Positions 25,896 to 34,862 of a DNA stretch of 64,000 nt are shown one piece after another. This DNA comes from Flavivirga amylovorans (GTDB lineage Bacteria; Bacteroidota; Bacteroidia; Flavobacteriales; Flavobacteriaceae). Each line of letters starts with the position of its first letter. Within the stretch, counting starts at the first letter, position 1. The notes under the pieces were generated by a model, which saw nothing but the letters and a program-made list of their open reading frames with translations, was not told where the DNA came from and did not search any database. The stretch is taken from NCBI RefSeq assembly GCF_030540875.1, contig NZ_JAUOEM010000004.1:321533-385532 (forward strand). The letters run 5' to 3'. A program made the translations under genes and the position numbers.

Positions 25896-26639
25896 ATGAA
25901 AAAAACGAATTATTCATATATAGGAATTGCGTTTATCATTCTGGTTTTTGGTATTATTTTTATACCCAAAATTGTAGACAGAATTTATAATAAAGACATT
26001 ATTAGAAATGAAAGTAGAAGTGATTTTGCAGATGATAAAAAGGCAGCTGTGTCAGATTTAGCTTTTATCGAGATAAATGGAGAGCCTAAAAAAGTACCAG
26101 CTTTTTCTTTTACAAACCAACATGGAAAAACCATAACTAATAAAGAATATGAAGGTAAGGTTTATGTCGTAGAGTTCTTTTTTACGACATGCCCAACTAT
26201 TTGCCCGAGAATGAATGCGAACTTAATTCAAATTCAAAATACCTTTAAAGATTTTAATGACTTTGGAGTGGCATCATTCACTATAAATCCAGACCATGAT
26301 ACAGCAGAGGTTCTCAAAGCTTATGCTGATAAATATGGTGTTACAAACCCTAATTGGCATTTAATGACTGGAGATCAAGAAACCATTTACGAACTATCAA
26401 ACAAAGGATTCAATTTATACACTGCGGAAGAAGAAGACGTATTAGGAGGTTTTGAGCATTCAGGTAATTTTGCTTTAATTGATAAAAATGGATTCATTAG
26501 ATCGAGAAAAGACAATTTTGGTAACCCTATTATTTATTATAGAGGTATCGTTTCTGAAGCAGAACAAGTTGATGACGAGGGTGTGAAAGAAGAAATTAGC
26601 CTACTAAAAGAAGATATTAAGAAGTTACTTAATGAATAA
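25896..26639 (+). CDS. SCO family copper chaperone
   Basis: SCO proteins deliver copper to, or reduce the cysteines of, the CuA site of cytochrome c oxidase. This 247-residue protein has an N-terminal membrane anchor (about residues 8-25) and a thioredoxin-like domain facing the periplasm. The metal site is complete: Cys99 and Cys103 in FTTCPTICPRMNANL, and His189 in GGFEHSGNFALID. The position between subunit genes and a DUF420 gene supports an assembly role. Family assignment is firm; whether it acts as a copper donor or thiol reductase is open. Confidence 0.94.
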   Translation: MKKTNYSYIGIAFIILVFGIIFIPKIVDRIYNKDIIRNESRSDFADDKKAAVSDLAFIEINGEPKKVPAFSFTNQHGKTITNKEYEGKVYVVEFFFTTCPTICPRMNANLIQIQNTFKDFNDFGVASFTINPDHDTAEVLKAYADKYGVTNPNWHLMTGDQETIYELSNKGFNLYTAEEEDVLGGFEHSGNFALIDKNGFIRSRKDNFGNPIIYYRGIVSEAEQVDDEGVKEEISLLKEDIKKLLNE

Positions 26640-26640
26640 T

Positions 26641-26716
26641 TAATGTCGTTCTGAGCATTGCCGATCACAAAATATATTTTGTGTGAAGGTAGCAAGCAAA
26701 GCTTATCGAAGAATCT
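26641..26716. repeat. Intergenic repeat element with internal hairpin
   Basis: GTCGTTCTGAGCATTGCCGA opens the element and GCAAAGCTTATCGAAGAATC closes it, with CACAAAATATATTTTGTG as a perfect internal palindrome at about 26666-26683. It belongs to the GTC-TTCTGAG...GAAGAATCT class of elements seen in flavobacterial genomes. Confidence 0.65.
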
Positions 26717-26732
26717 AGATAAAGAATAAATT

Positions 26733-27269
26733 ATGATTGAAAATAGTAATAGTATAGACGATAAAAAATACAACAAGTTAATAGTAGCTTTATCTATATT
26801 AATACCAGTAGTTGTAGCTATTTTATTTGGTGTGAAAATTCCAAATGTAGAACCATTAACATTTCTACCACCAATTTATGCCTCAATAAATGGAGTTACA
26901 GCGTTGGTTTTAATATTAGCTGTGTTTCAAATTAAAAAAGGAAATAGAGTAGCTCATGAAAGATTAATGAAGTTTGCAATTATACTTTCGGTATTATTTT
27001 TAGTCATGTATGTAGCCTATCATATGACAAGCGATTCTACTAAATTTGGGGCAGAAGGCGCTATTAAATATATTTACTATTTTATTTTGCTAACGCATAT
27101 ACTATTGTCAATTATTGTTATTCCTTTTGTATTAATCACCTATGTAAGAGGGATCACTAATAATATAGAGAAACATAAAAAAATAGCAAAAATCACATTT
27201 CCACTATGGTTGTATGTAGCTGTAACGGGAGTTGTTGTTTATATTATGATTTCACCTTACTATATTTAA
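26733..27269 (+). CDS. DUF420 membrane protein (oxidase assembly, CtaM-like)
   Basis: A 178-residue protein with five membrane helices. Conserved histidines in NRVAHERLMKFAI, VAYHMTSDSTKFG and LLTHILLSIIVIPFV, and the ending WLYVAVTGVVVYIM, place it in the DUF420 family. CtaM of Staphylococcus, a member of this family, is needed to mature a haem-copper oxidase; the position beside SCO and subunit genes supports a similar role here. The His residues could bind haem or copper, which is inference. It runs into the small CxxC membrane protein nine bases later. Confidence 0.88.
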   Translation: MIENSNSIDDKKYNKLIVALSILIPVVVAILFGVKIPNVEPLTFLPPIYASINGVTALVLILAVFQIKKGNRVAHERLMKFAIILSVLFLVMYVAYHMTSDSTKFGAEGAIKYIYYFILLTHILLSIIVIPFVLITYVRGITNNIEKHKKIAKITFPLWLYVAVTGVVVYIMISPYYI

Positions 27270-27278
27270 GTCTTAATT

Positions 27279-27497
27279 ATGAAAAGTAAAATTCTCTTTT
27301 TTGTCTTTTCTTTCCTCTTTTTTTTAGAGACGAATGCTCAGTGCGCTATGTGTCGTGCTGTCTTAGAAAGTGAAGAAGGGCAGACAGCAGCAGAAGGTAT
27401 TAATGACGGTATTGTATATTTAATGGCCATACCGTACATTCTTGTAGGAGGATTAGGGTACTTCATTTATAAGAAATACAATACGTTAAAAAAATAA
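27279..27497 (+). CDS. Small secreted/membrane protein with CxxC motif
   Basis: A 72-residue protein of no named family known to me. It has a signal peptide (residues 1-20, ending TNAQ), then CAMCRAVLES with Cys22 and Cys25 directly at the mature N-terminus, a Gly-rich stretch and one membrane helix (about 44-65) with a Lys-rich cytoplasmic end. The mature form would thus expose a CxxC pair at the outer face of the inner membrane. It is nine bases after DUF420 in the oxidase assembly cluster, so a role in copper or thiol handling during assembly is a fair inference without direct proof. Confidence 0.8.
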   Translation: MKSKILFFVFSFLFFLETNAQCAMCRAVLESEEGQTAAEGINDGIVYLMAIPYILVGGLGYFIYKKYNTLKK

Positions 27498-27586
27498 TAA
27501 AAACTTTTCGGAATAATTTTTGTAACATTTCTTTGTCTTTGAAGTCTAACTATAAAGCTTAAAGGCTTACTCTAATCAATCGAGAA

Positions 27587-28288
27587 ATGTTAAAAATTAA
27601 TCAACTGCACAAATCCTATCCAATAGGTGATTCTAGTTTACATGTTTTAAAAGGTATTGACCTCGAAGTTAAAGAAGCCGAAATGGTAGCAATCATGGGG
27701 TCTTCAGGTTCAGGTAAGTCTACACTACTTAATATTATTGGTATGTTAGATGAAGCAGATTCTGGCGATTATATATTAGATGGTTTACTCATAAAAGATC
27801 TTACCGAAAAGAAAGCAGCAGTATATAGAAACAAGTTTTTAGGATTCATTTTTCAGTCTTTTAATCTTATTAATTATAAGAATGCTCTAGAAAATGTAGC
27901 ACTACCTCTATATTATCAAGGAATGAAACGTAAGGAACGTCAGGAAAAAGCCATGTTTCATTTAGAAAAAGTGGGCTTGGCAGATTGGGCACAACATTTA
28001 CCAAAAGAACTTTCGGGAGGGCAGAATCAACGTGTTGCCATAGCTAGAGCATTGGCAGCAAACCCTAAGCTGTTATTAGCAGATGAACCAACAGGAGCAT
28101 TGGACACAAAAACCTCTTATGAGATCATGGCGTTTATTCAACAATTAAATGATGAAGGAAAAACCATTTTAATGGTAACGCATGAGGAAGATATAGCCAA
28201 TATGTGCAAACGAATTGTTCGCTTGCGTGATGGGGTGATTATGGAAGACAAAAAGGTAGAACAGGTAAGAGCAGAACAGTATGTTTGA
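27587..28288 (+). CDS. MacB/LolD-type ABC transporter ATP-binding protein
   Basis: A 233-residue ATPase with Walker A GSSGSGKST, Q-loop FQSFNLI, signature LSGGQNQRVAIARAL and Walker B LLLADEPTGALD. It belongs to the MacB/LolD/FtsE-like group that works with FtsX-type permeases. It is the first gene of a five-gene export operon: two permeases, an adaptor and a TolC-like channel follow with overlaps or very short gaps. Its stop overlaps the next start by eight bases. It most likely drives efflux or envelope transport of an unknown molecule rather than lipoprotein release, since an adaptor and TolC accompany it. Confidence 0.94.
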   Translation: MLKINQLHKSYPIGDSSLHVLKGIDLEVKEAEMVAIMGSSGSGKSTLLNIIGMLDEADSGDYILDGLLIKDLTEKKAAVYRNKFLGFIFQSFNLINYKNALENVALPLYYQGMKRKERQEKAMFHLEKVGLADWAQHLPKELSGGQNQRVAIARALAANPKLLLADEPTGALDTKTSYEIMAFIQQLNDEGKTILMVTHEEDIANMCKRIVRLRDGVIMEDKKVEQVRAEQYV

Positions 28289-29510
28289 TTTAGACCTTTG
28301 GCGGGAAATATTTCAAAGTATTAATATGAACAGGACCAGAAGCTTATTATCTGGTTTTACAGTGGCCTTTGCGATACTATTATTTACTATTTTATTTGGT
28401 ATAGCCAATGGTTTACAAAATACATTTGCTGAAGCATTTATAGATGATGCTACAAATTCAATTTTTATAAATTCAGGTAAAACAACAAAAGCTCATAAGG
28501 GTTTACAGGCAGGAAGACGTATTAAATTCAAGAATGAAGATTTTGATTATGTAAAAGAGGAGTTTGGAAATAAAGTAGAGTTTATTACGGCCCGTCTTTA
28601 TAGAAATGTACAAGCATCGTATCGAAATGAACAAAATGGTTATAATTTAAGAGCGGTCCACCCAGACCACCAGTTTTTGGAAAAAACTAAGATAAAAGAA
28701 GGCAGGTACATCAATCAGAATGATGTAAAAAATAGAACCAAAGTTGTTGTTATAGGTAGATTAGTAGAAGAAGATCTATTTTTAAAAACAACAGCCTTAG
28801 GTAAGTATATAAACCTTAGTGGAATTCAATACAAAGTTGTTGGCATTTTTACAGATGATGGAGGCGATAATGAAGAACGTCTAATCTATATGCCTATTTC
28901 TACAGCACAGCACATTTATGGTAATAATGATTACATAGATCAAATAAATTTGACTTATAACCCAGAGATGAATTATGATCAAGCATTATCTTTTGGAAAT
29001 CTAATTACTAGAAAAATGAAAGATCGTTTTTCTGTAGCTAAAAGTGATCAACGAGCTATAAGAGTTCGTAATATGGCAGAAGGAACCAAGGCTGTTAGTC
29101 AAATGACTTTTGGGTTAAGTGTTATCATTTTGGTTATTGGTTTTGGAACACTTATGGCTGGTATTGTAGGTGTTAGTAATATTATGATTTTTATTGTAAA
29201 AGAACGCACCAAAGAAATAGGGATTCGTAAAGCATTGGGTGCATCACCTAGATCGATTGTCTCAATAATTTTAATAGAATCTATATTAATTACAGCCATT
29301 GCTGGATATGTTGGGTTGCTACTAGGAGTAGGTGTATTGGAATTGGTAGGACCTAGCCTAAAAACATATTTTATAAAAGACCCAGGTGTTAGTAATAGTT
29401 TGGTTGTTGGAGCTACTCTTACTCTAATAATTGCAGGAGCTATTGCAGGTTATTTACCCGCAAAAAAGGCATCAAAAATAAAACCTATTGTAGCACTAAG
29501 AAACGATTAA
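28281..29510 (+). CDS. MacB-like ABC transporter permease (first)
   Basis: A 409-residue FtsX-type permease: a helix near residues 18-44, a large periplasmic MacB-PCD domain (about 45-280), then three C-terminal helices. The conserved FtsX coupling segment IMIFIVKERTKEIGIRKALGASPRSI and the final KKASKIKPIVALRND are typical. It contains no ATPase domain, unlike E. coli MacB, so it needs the ATPase encoded upstream. The second permease follows with one base between them; together they probably form a heterodimer. Confidence 0.93.
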   Translation: MFDLDLWREIFQSINMNRTRSLLSGFTVAFAILLFTILFGIANGLQNTFAEAFIDDATNSIFINSGKTTKAHKGLQAGRRIKFKNEDFDYVKEEFGNKVEFITARLYRNVQASYRNEQNGYNLRAVHPDHQFLEKTKIKEGRYINQNDVKNRTKVVVIGRLVEEDLFLKTTALGKYINLSGIQYKVVGIFTDDGGDNEERLIYMPISTAQHIYGNNDYIDQINLTYNPEMNYDQALSFGNLITRKMKDRFSVAKSDQRAIRVRNMAEGTKAVSQMTFGLSVIILVIGFGTLMAGIVGVSNIMIFIVKERTKEIGIRKALGASPRSIVSIILIESILITAIAGYVGLLLGVGVLELVGPSLKTYFIKDPGVSNSLVVGATLTLIIAGAIAGYLPAKKASKIKPIVALRND

Positions 29511-29511
29511 T

Positions 29512-30756
29512 ATGTTTAAGTTTTTATTTGATAGAGATACCTGGCAAGAAGTTTACGATAGCTTTAGTAAAAATAAACTAAGGTCTATACTAACCATGGT
29601 AGGTGTTTGGTGGGGGATTTTATTATTAATTGGACTACTTGGTTCGGCTAGAGGGTTGGAAAACTCATTTAATCGTTTATTTGGTGATTTTGCAACTAAT
29701 AGTGTTTTTGTTTGGGGAGAAAATACAAGTAAACCCTTTAAAGGATTTCAAGAAGGTAGACAGGTCAGATTATCATTATCTGATGCAAAAAAAGTAGAAG
29801 AAAATGTTGAAGGAATAGAATTTGTTGTTCCAAGAAACCAGAATCGAGCAACAGTTATTAGAAAGTTTCTTTCAGGTAGTTTTCAAATGGCAGGGGATTA
29901 TCCCTTACTAGATCAAGTACAAAAGAAAAAATTAATCCACGGAAGGTTTATCAATCAAAATGACATAGATCTTAATAGAAAAGTGGTTCTATTATCAGAG
30001 GACACCTATAAACAATTGTTTGAAAAAGAGGAAAAGGCTGTTGGAGAATATGTACAGATTAATAGTATGAATTTTAAAGTTATTGGCATATTTAAGAATG
30101 GGAATGTAAATATGGGACCATCGACAGATATGCATATTCCGTTTACAACCTTTCAGCAAATATATAATAGAGGGGATGAGATAGGTTGGATGATGATAAC
30201 CGGAAAGCCAGAATATGATATTAAGCAAATTGAAGCTGATACTAAACTATTACTTAAAAATTTAAATAGAATTCACCCAAAAGATAAGCGTGCTTTCGGA
30301 AGTTTTAATTTAGGTAAAGAATTTTCTAAAGTAACAGGCTTTTTAACTGGAATGCAATTTTTAACATGGTTTGTAGGCATTGCAACATTAATAGCGGGTG
30401 TATTTGCTATTGGTAATATTCTACTTATTACTGTAAAAGAACGCACCAAAGAAATAGGTGTACGCCGTGCATTAGGAGCCACACCATTTGAAATTAAAAG
30501 ACAAATAGTTGTTGAAGCTGTTTTTTTAACATTATTAGCAGGTGTCGTTGGAATAATAACGGGAGGGTGGATTTTAATAGGCTTAGATTCTGCTTTTGGA
30601 CAAGGAGACGATGCAGCTATCGTTAATGCGTCAGTATCGATAGCCGTTGTATTTATAGCATTAGTAATATTAGTGATTTTAGGAACTTTAATCGGATTAA
30701 TTCCCGCATTTAAAGCGACAAGTATAAAACCAATAGAAGCATTAAGAGAAGAATAA
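29512..30756 (+). CDS. MacB-like ABC transporter permease (second)
   Basis: A 414-residue paralog of the preceding permease with the same order: N-terminal helix (about 20-45, with MVGVWWGILLLIGLLG), periplasmic MacB-PCD domain, three C-terminal helices. The FtsX segment ILLITVKERTKEIGVRRALGATPFEI and the end KATSIKPIEALREE parallel the first copy. Sequence differences in the periplasmic part suggest an asymmetric heterodimeric transporter. The adaptor gene begins 13 bases later. Confidence 0.93.
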   Translation: MFKFLFDRDTWQEVYDSFSKNKLRSILTMVGVWWGILLLIGLLGSARGLENSFNRLFGDFATNSVFVWGENTSKPFKGFQEGRQVRLSLSDAKKVEENVEGIEFVVPRNQNRATVIRKFLSGSFQMAGDYPLLDQVQKKKLIHGRFINQNDIDLNRKVVLLSEDTYKQLFEKEEKAVGEYVQINSMNFKVIGIFKNGNVNMGPSTDMHIPFTTFQQIYNRGDEIGWMMITGKPEYDIKQIEADTKLLLKNLNRIHPKDKRAFGSFNLGKEFSKVTGFLTGMQFLTWFVGIATLIAGVFAIGNILLITVKERTKEIGVRRALGATPFEIKRQIVVEAVFLTLLAGVVGIITGGWILIGLDSAFGQGDDAAIVNASVSIAVVFIALVILVILGTLIGLIPAFKATSIKPIEALREE

Positions 30757-30768
30757 ATAATCAAAAAA

Positions 30769-31893
30769 ATGAACAAGACAGTAAGAATTATTTTGATAAT
30801 AGTAGCAATCATACTATTAGCTTGGGTATTAAAATACTTTAAAGAAGCAAACTCAAAGGATGTTGTAGATTATAAAGTTGAAACGCCTTTTTATACCTCT
30901 ATTAATACAAAAGCAGTTGCAACAGGGAAATTAAATCCTGAAGAAGAGGTTGAATTAAAGCCTCAAATTTCTGGGATAGTAGATGAAATATTAGTTGAAG
31001 AAGGCGACATTGTAAAAAAAGGCGATTTAATTGCTAAGATTAGAGTAGTTCCTAATGAGCAAAGTTTAGTAAGTGCAAAAAGTAGAATAGCAACTGCGAG
31101 GTTATCTTTCGATAATGCTAAAGTATTATACAATAGAAATAAAACATTATTTGATAAAGGGGTTATTTCTATTCAGGATTTTGAAAACAGCGAGCTGTCA
31201 TACAATCAAGCAAAAGAATCATTAGCGCAATCGCAAAATGATTACCAAATTATTAAGAGAGGCTCTATTTCAGGAGGTAGCTCTGCAAATACAAATATTA
31301 TAGCACAAATAGCAGGAACTATTTTAGAAATCCCAGTTCGAGAAGGCGATCAAGTTATACAGAGTAATAATTTTAATGAAGGAACAACCATTGCAACCAT
31401 TGCAGACATGAGTCTTATGATTTTTGAAGGGAAAGTTGATGAAGCAGAAGTAGGTAAATTAGAAGAAGGAAAAGAAATAAAGGTGATCCTTGGAGCTATT
31501 AACGACAAAGAGTTTCCCGCTAAGTTAACGTTTGTAGCTCCCAAAGGAAAAGAAGAAAATGGAGCCGTTCAATTTACAATTAAAGCAAATGTTACTATAG
31601 ACTCAACCACAAATGTAAGGGCTGGCTACAGCGCAAATGCAGAAATAGATATTGAAAGTAAGGATAGTGTTTTAGCCATTAGAGAAGCGTTAGTACAATA
31701 TAACAGAATTACAGAAAAGCCTTTTGTCGAAATATTAAATAGCGATAATAAGTTTAAAAAAGAAGATGTTAAAATAGGTCTTTCGGATGGTATTAATGTT
31801 GAAATTACCAAGGGTGTAAAGGAAGGTGATAAAGTCAAAGTTTGGAACAAAGCATCAAAAGATAATGAAGATGAAGAAGAGAATAATGATTAA
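30769..31893 (+). CDS. Periplasmic adaptor (membrane fusion) protein of the exporter
   Basis: A 374-residue HlyD/MacA-type adaptor that bridges the inner-membrane transporter and the TolC channel. The N-terminal helix (about residues 5-22) anchors it. The order is lipoyl half (KPQISGIVDEILVEEGDIVKKGDLIAKI), alpha-hairpin (SAKSRIATARLSFDNAKVLYNRNKTLFDKG), second lipoyl half (AQIAGTILEIPVREGDQV), beta-barrel and a membrane-proximal domain, ending in an acidic tail (KDNEDEEENND). The acidic tail overlaps the following TolC gene by eight bases. Substrate unknown. Confidence 0.93.
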   Translation: MNKTVRIILIIVAIILLAWVLKYFKEANSKDVVDYKVETPFYTSINTKAVATGKLNPEEEVELKPQISGIVDEILVEEGDIVKKGDLIAKIRVVPNEQSLVSAKSRIATARLSFDNAKVLYNRNKTLFDKGVISIQDFENSELSYNQAKESLAQSQNDYQIIKRGSISGGSSANTNIIAQIAGTILEIPVREGDQVIQSNNFNEGTTIATIADMSLMIFEGKVDEAEVGKLEEGKEIKVILGAINDKEFPAKLTFVAPKGKEENGAVQFTIKANVTIDSTTNVRAGYSANAEIDIESKDSVLAIREALVQYNRITEKPFVEILNSDNKFKKEDVKIGLSDGINVEITKGVKEGDKVKVWNKASKDNEDEEENND

Positions 31894-33343
31894 TTTGAAA
31901 CGACAGATGAAACATAGTTTAATAGTGTGCATGTTGTTTTTTGTGATGTCATCTTTTGCACAAGATAAAAAATGGACATTGCGAGAATGTGTAGACCATG
32001 CACTTGAAAATAATATCTCTATAAAGCAAAGTGGATTAGACTTAGAATTAAGTGAGTTGAGCAAAAAGGGGGCTATTGGTAATTTTTTGCCCACACTAAG
32101 TGCTTCTGGTTCACATTCATGGAATATTGGTCTTAATCAAAATATTACAACAGGTTTATTAGAAAATCAAACAACTCAATTTACATCTATAGGATTATCG
32201 TCAAATGTTCCAATTTATAGTGGGCTAAGAAATATAAATCAGTTACATAGGGCTAATTTGGAAATTTTAGCAAGTCAATACCGACTTTCAGATATGAAAG
32301 ACGATATTTCACTTCTCGTTGCAAATTCATTTTTACAAATATTGTTTAATAAAGAACAACTAAAGGTTCAAAAAGCTCAGTATGAAGTAACCAATCAGGA
32401 ATTGAAAAGGGGCATTGAATTGGTTGAAGCTGGTGTTTTGCCAGAAGGCGACGTATTAGAATTAAAGGCAACACTTGCCTCTCAGGAACAACAAATTGTA
32501 AATGCCGAGAATTCAATTTTATTATCTAAAATAAATTTGGCCCAAACTTTGCTAATTGATGATTATCAAAATTTCGATATAGTGGAGGTAGAATATAATG
32601 TCCCCTTAACTACGGTATTGAGTCAACCCTCAAAGGTTATAATAGAAAAAGCAAAGGAAAATAGGTACGATTTAAAAATTGCAGAAGCTAGTGTTAAATT
32701 AGCTGATTATGATTTAAAATTAGCTAAAGGTAGTTTGCAACCAACGCTTTCTGCCTTTTATGGATATAATACAAGAGCATCCTATAGCGATAGAATTCTT
32801 GGTGTTGATAGAATTCCAGATGGAACTAACACTACTATAGGTTTTGTTGAAGGCACCGGGGAGGCTGTATTGTCACCAAATTTCACATCAACATCCATTA
32901 TTGGTGGGCCAGATGCTTTGTTGGATCAGTTTAGTATAAATGATGGCCATTCATTTGGATTGAGTTTAAATATTCCAATATTTAATGGGTTTTCTCTTAA
33001 AAATAATGTTAAAAGAAATAGTATTAATTTAGAGCGCTCTAAAAATCAATTGGAGCAAGCTAATCTTGATCTTGAAACAGAAGTTTATCAAGCATTAAAT
33101 GATTCAAAAGGAGCTTTAAAAGCTTACGAAGCAGCTTTAAAGACTATTGATGCTAGAGAAGAAGCTTTTAATTATTCAAGAGAACGATATAATATTGGGC
33201 TATTAAATTCATTTGATCTTAGTCAATCTCAAGCCAGATTTGAACAAGCACAAAGTGATGTAGTTCGTACCAAATATGACTATATTTTTAAATTAAAGGT
33301 TTTAGAATTTTATTTTGGAATACCTATAACAAATTTAGATTAA
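31886..33343 (+). CDS. TolC family outer-membrane efflux channel
   Basis: An outer-membrane channel protein of the TolC family, about 485 residues from the chosen start. The signal peptide ends near MSSFAQ, and the mature start KKWTLRECVDHALENNISIK is the usual TolC opening. Two halves of long helices and beta strands follow, the second with FNGFSLKNNVKRNSI and GLLNSFDLSQSQARFEQA. ATG 31886 (MINLKRQMKHS) overlaps the adaptor stop by eight bases and fits a signal peptide n-region; ATG 31907 is an alternative, and longer frames upstream would not give a signal peptide. It completes the tripartite exporter. tsaB overlaps its stop by one base. Confidence 0.92.
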   Translation: MINLKRQMKHSLIVCMLFFVMSSFAQDKKWTLRECVDHALENNISIKQSGLDLELSELSKKGAIGNFLPTLSASGSHSWNIGLNQNITTGLLENQTTQFTSIGLSSNVPIYSGLRNINQLHRANLEILASQYRLSDMKDDISLLVANSFLQILFNKEQLKVQKAQYEVTNQELKRGIELVEAGVLPEGDVLELKATLASQEQQIVNAENSILLSKINLAQTLLIDDYQNFDIVEVEYNVPLTTVLSQPSKVIIEKAKENRYDLKIAEASVKLADYDLKLAKGSLQPTLSAFYGYNTRASYSDRILGVDRIPDGTNTTIGFVEGTGEAVLSPNFTSTSIIGGPDALLDQFSINDGHSFGLSLNIPIFNGFSLKNNVKRNSINLERSKNQLEQANLDLETEVYQALNDSKGALKAYEAALKTIDAREEAFNYSRERYNIGLLNSFDLSQSQARFEQAQSDVVRTKYDYIFKLKVLEFYFGIPITNLD

Positions 33344-34014
33344 TGTTAATACTTAATATAGAAACGGCAACAACTAACTGTTCGGTATCACTTTCAAAAG
33401 GAGGAGAAACAGTAGTTTTAAAAGAAGATTACGATAAAAATTATTCACATGCCGAAAGACTTCATATTTATATTGAAGACCTTTTAAAAGAAGCTCAAAT
33501 AACATCAGAACATTTAGACGCCATAGCTGTAAGCAAAGGCCCTGGGTCTTATACGGGTTTACGAATTGGAGTTTCAGCGGCAAAGGGGCTTTGTTTTGCT
33601 TTAGATAAACCGTTAATTTCTGTTTCAACCTTAGAAGCTTTAGCGCATCAGGTTACTTGTGATAATGGTGTTATTATCTCTATGTTAGACGCTAGAAGAA
33701 TGGAAGTGTATTCTGCTATTTTTGATGCTGATTATAATCAAGTAAGAGATACCCAAGCTCAAATTTTAGATGAAAATTCTTTTGAAGATTATTTAGAAAA
33801 AGGATCTGTTTACTTCATTGGAAATGGTGTTGAAAAAGCAAAAACATTAATCAAGCATCCAAACGCTGTTTTTATTGATGATAAATTACCATCAGCAAAC
33901 GAAATGAGCCATTTGGCATATAATAAATATAAAATAAGCGACATAGAAGATGTCGCTTATTTTGAACCTTATTATTTAAAAGATTTTGTGGCTTTAAAGC
34001 CTAAATCTGTTTAA
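33343..34014 (+). CDS. tsaB: tRNA threonylcarbamoyladenosine biosynthesis protein TsaB
   Basis: TsaB partners with TsaD and TsaE to make the t6A modification at position 37 of ANN-decoding tRNAs. The 223-residue protein has the ASKHA-type opening LNIETATTNCSVSLS and the segment AVSKGPGSYTGLRIGVSAAKGLCFAL, diagnostic for the TsaB/TsaD group, and the shorter length of TsaB. Its ATG overlaps the TolC stop (TAATG), so it is co-transcribed with the exporter operon. Its TAA shares the palindromic TTAA with the stop of the convergent MscS gene. The identity is sure. Confidence 0.95.
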   Translation: MLILNIETATTNCSVSLSKGGETVVLKEDYDKNYSHAERLHIYIEDLLKEAQITSEHLDAIAVSKGPGSYTGLRIGVSAAKGLCFALDKPLISVSTLEALAHQVTCDNGVIISMLDARRMEVYSAIFDADYNQVRDTQAQILDENSFEDYLEKGSVYFIGNGVEKAKTLIKHPNAVFIDDKLPSANEMSHLAYNKYKISDIEDVAYFEPYYLKDFVALKPKSV

Positions 34015-34826
34015 GCGTCTTTATGGATCTCAACTTGGTGTGGATATGGTATTTCAATACCAGCAGCATCGAGAGCTTCTTTAACGTGTTCAGTAACATC
34101 GAAATAAACATCCCAATAATGTTCGGTTTTACACCAAGGTCTTACGGCAAAATTTACTGAACTATCTGCTAATTCAATAACTGTTACAGCCGGTTCTGGA
34201 TCTTTTAAGACTTTTGAATGAGCCGTTAGAACCCCCATTAAAACATCCTTAGTTTTCTTAATATCAGAATCGTATCCCACACCAAAAACCAAATCAACAC
34301 GTCGTGTCCCTTCGGTGGTATAATTTATAATGTTTCCATTAGATAAAGAACCGTTGGGGATTATAATTTCTTTATTAGATAACCCAGTTAACTTAGTTGT
34401 AAAAATCTCAATTTCTTTAACTACACCAATTTCACCTTGAGCTTCAATTAAATCACCAATTTTAATGGGTTTAAAAATCATAATTAAAACACCACCAGCA
34501 AAATTTCCTAAAGAGCCTTGTAATGCTAACCCAACGGCTAAACCAGCTGCTGCTATAATGGCAGCGAATGAGGTCGTTTCTACGCCTACGGTGCCAAGAA
34601 CTACAATGATTAAAATAATTTTTAAAATCCAACCGATAAGGTTTAATAAAAACTTTTGAAGGCTCTCGTCATAATCTTGTTTTGACATCACTTTTTTAGT
34701 GCCTTTCATAAGTTTTTTGATGACCCATGAACCAATTATCCAGATAACAATAGCACCTAAAATATTAAGTCCATATTCTAGAGCTAGATCAAGCCATTTT
34801 TCTACTTCAATATTTTCTAAATTCAT
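34011..34826 (-). CDS. Small-conductance mechanosensitive channel (MscS family)
   Basis: A 271-residue MscS-type channel that releases solutes on hypo-osmotic stress. The order is an amphipathic N-terminus, three membrane helices (about 18-38, 58-82 and 87-112), the pore helix with GLAVGLALQGSLGNFAGGVLI, the beta domain (KPIKIGDLIEAQGEIGVVKEIEIFTTKL, IPNGSLSNGNIINY) and the alpha/beta C-terminal domain. It is close in length to E. coli MscS (286). It stands alone with a 36-base gap to the upstream DUF1304 gene and converges on tsaB with a 4-bp overlap of stop codons. Confidence 0.95.
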   Translation of the reverse strand: MNLENIEVEKWLDLALEYGLNILGAIVIWIIGSWVIKKLMKGTKKVMSKQDYDESLQKFLLNLIGWILKIILIIVVLGTVGVETTSFAAIIAAAGLAVGLALQGSLGNFAGGVLIMIFKPIKIGDLIEAQGEIGVVKEIEIFTTKLTGLSNKEIIIPNGSLSNGNIINYTTEGTRRVDLVFGVGYDSDIKKTKDVLMGVLTAHSKVLKDPEPAVTVIELADSSVNFAVRPWCKTEHYWDVYFDVTEHVKEALDAAGIEIPYPHQVEIHKDA

Positions 34827-34862
34827 AGTATTTAATTTTCAAAATTAAAGGTTAATAATTTT

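Noticed and set aside
26537-26776. Minus-strand frame over the SCO end and the repeat element
   Set aside because: Covers a repeat and a real gene in antisense, with no motif.
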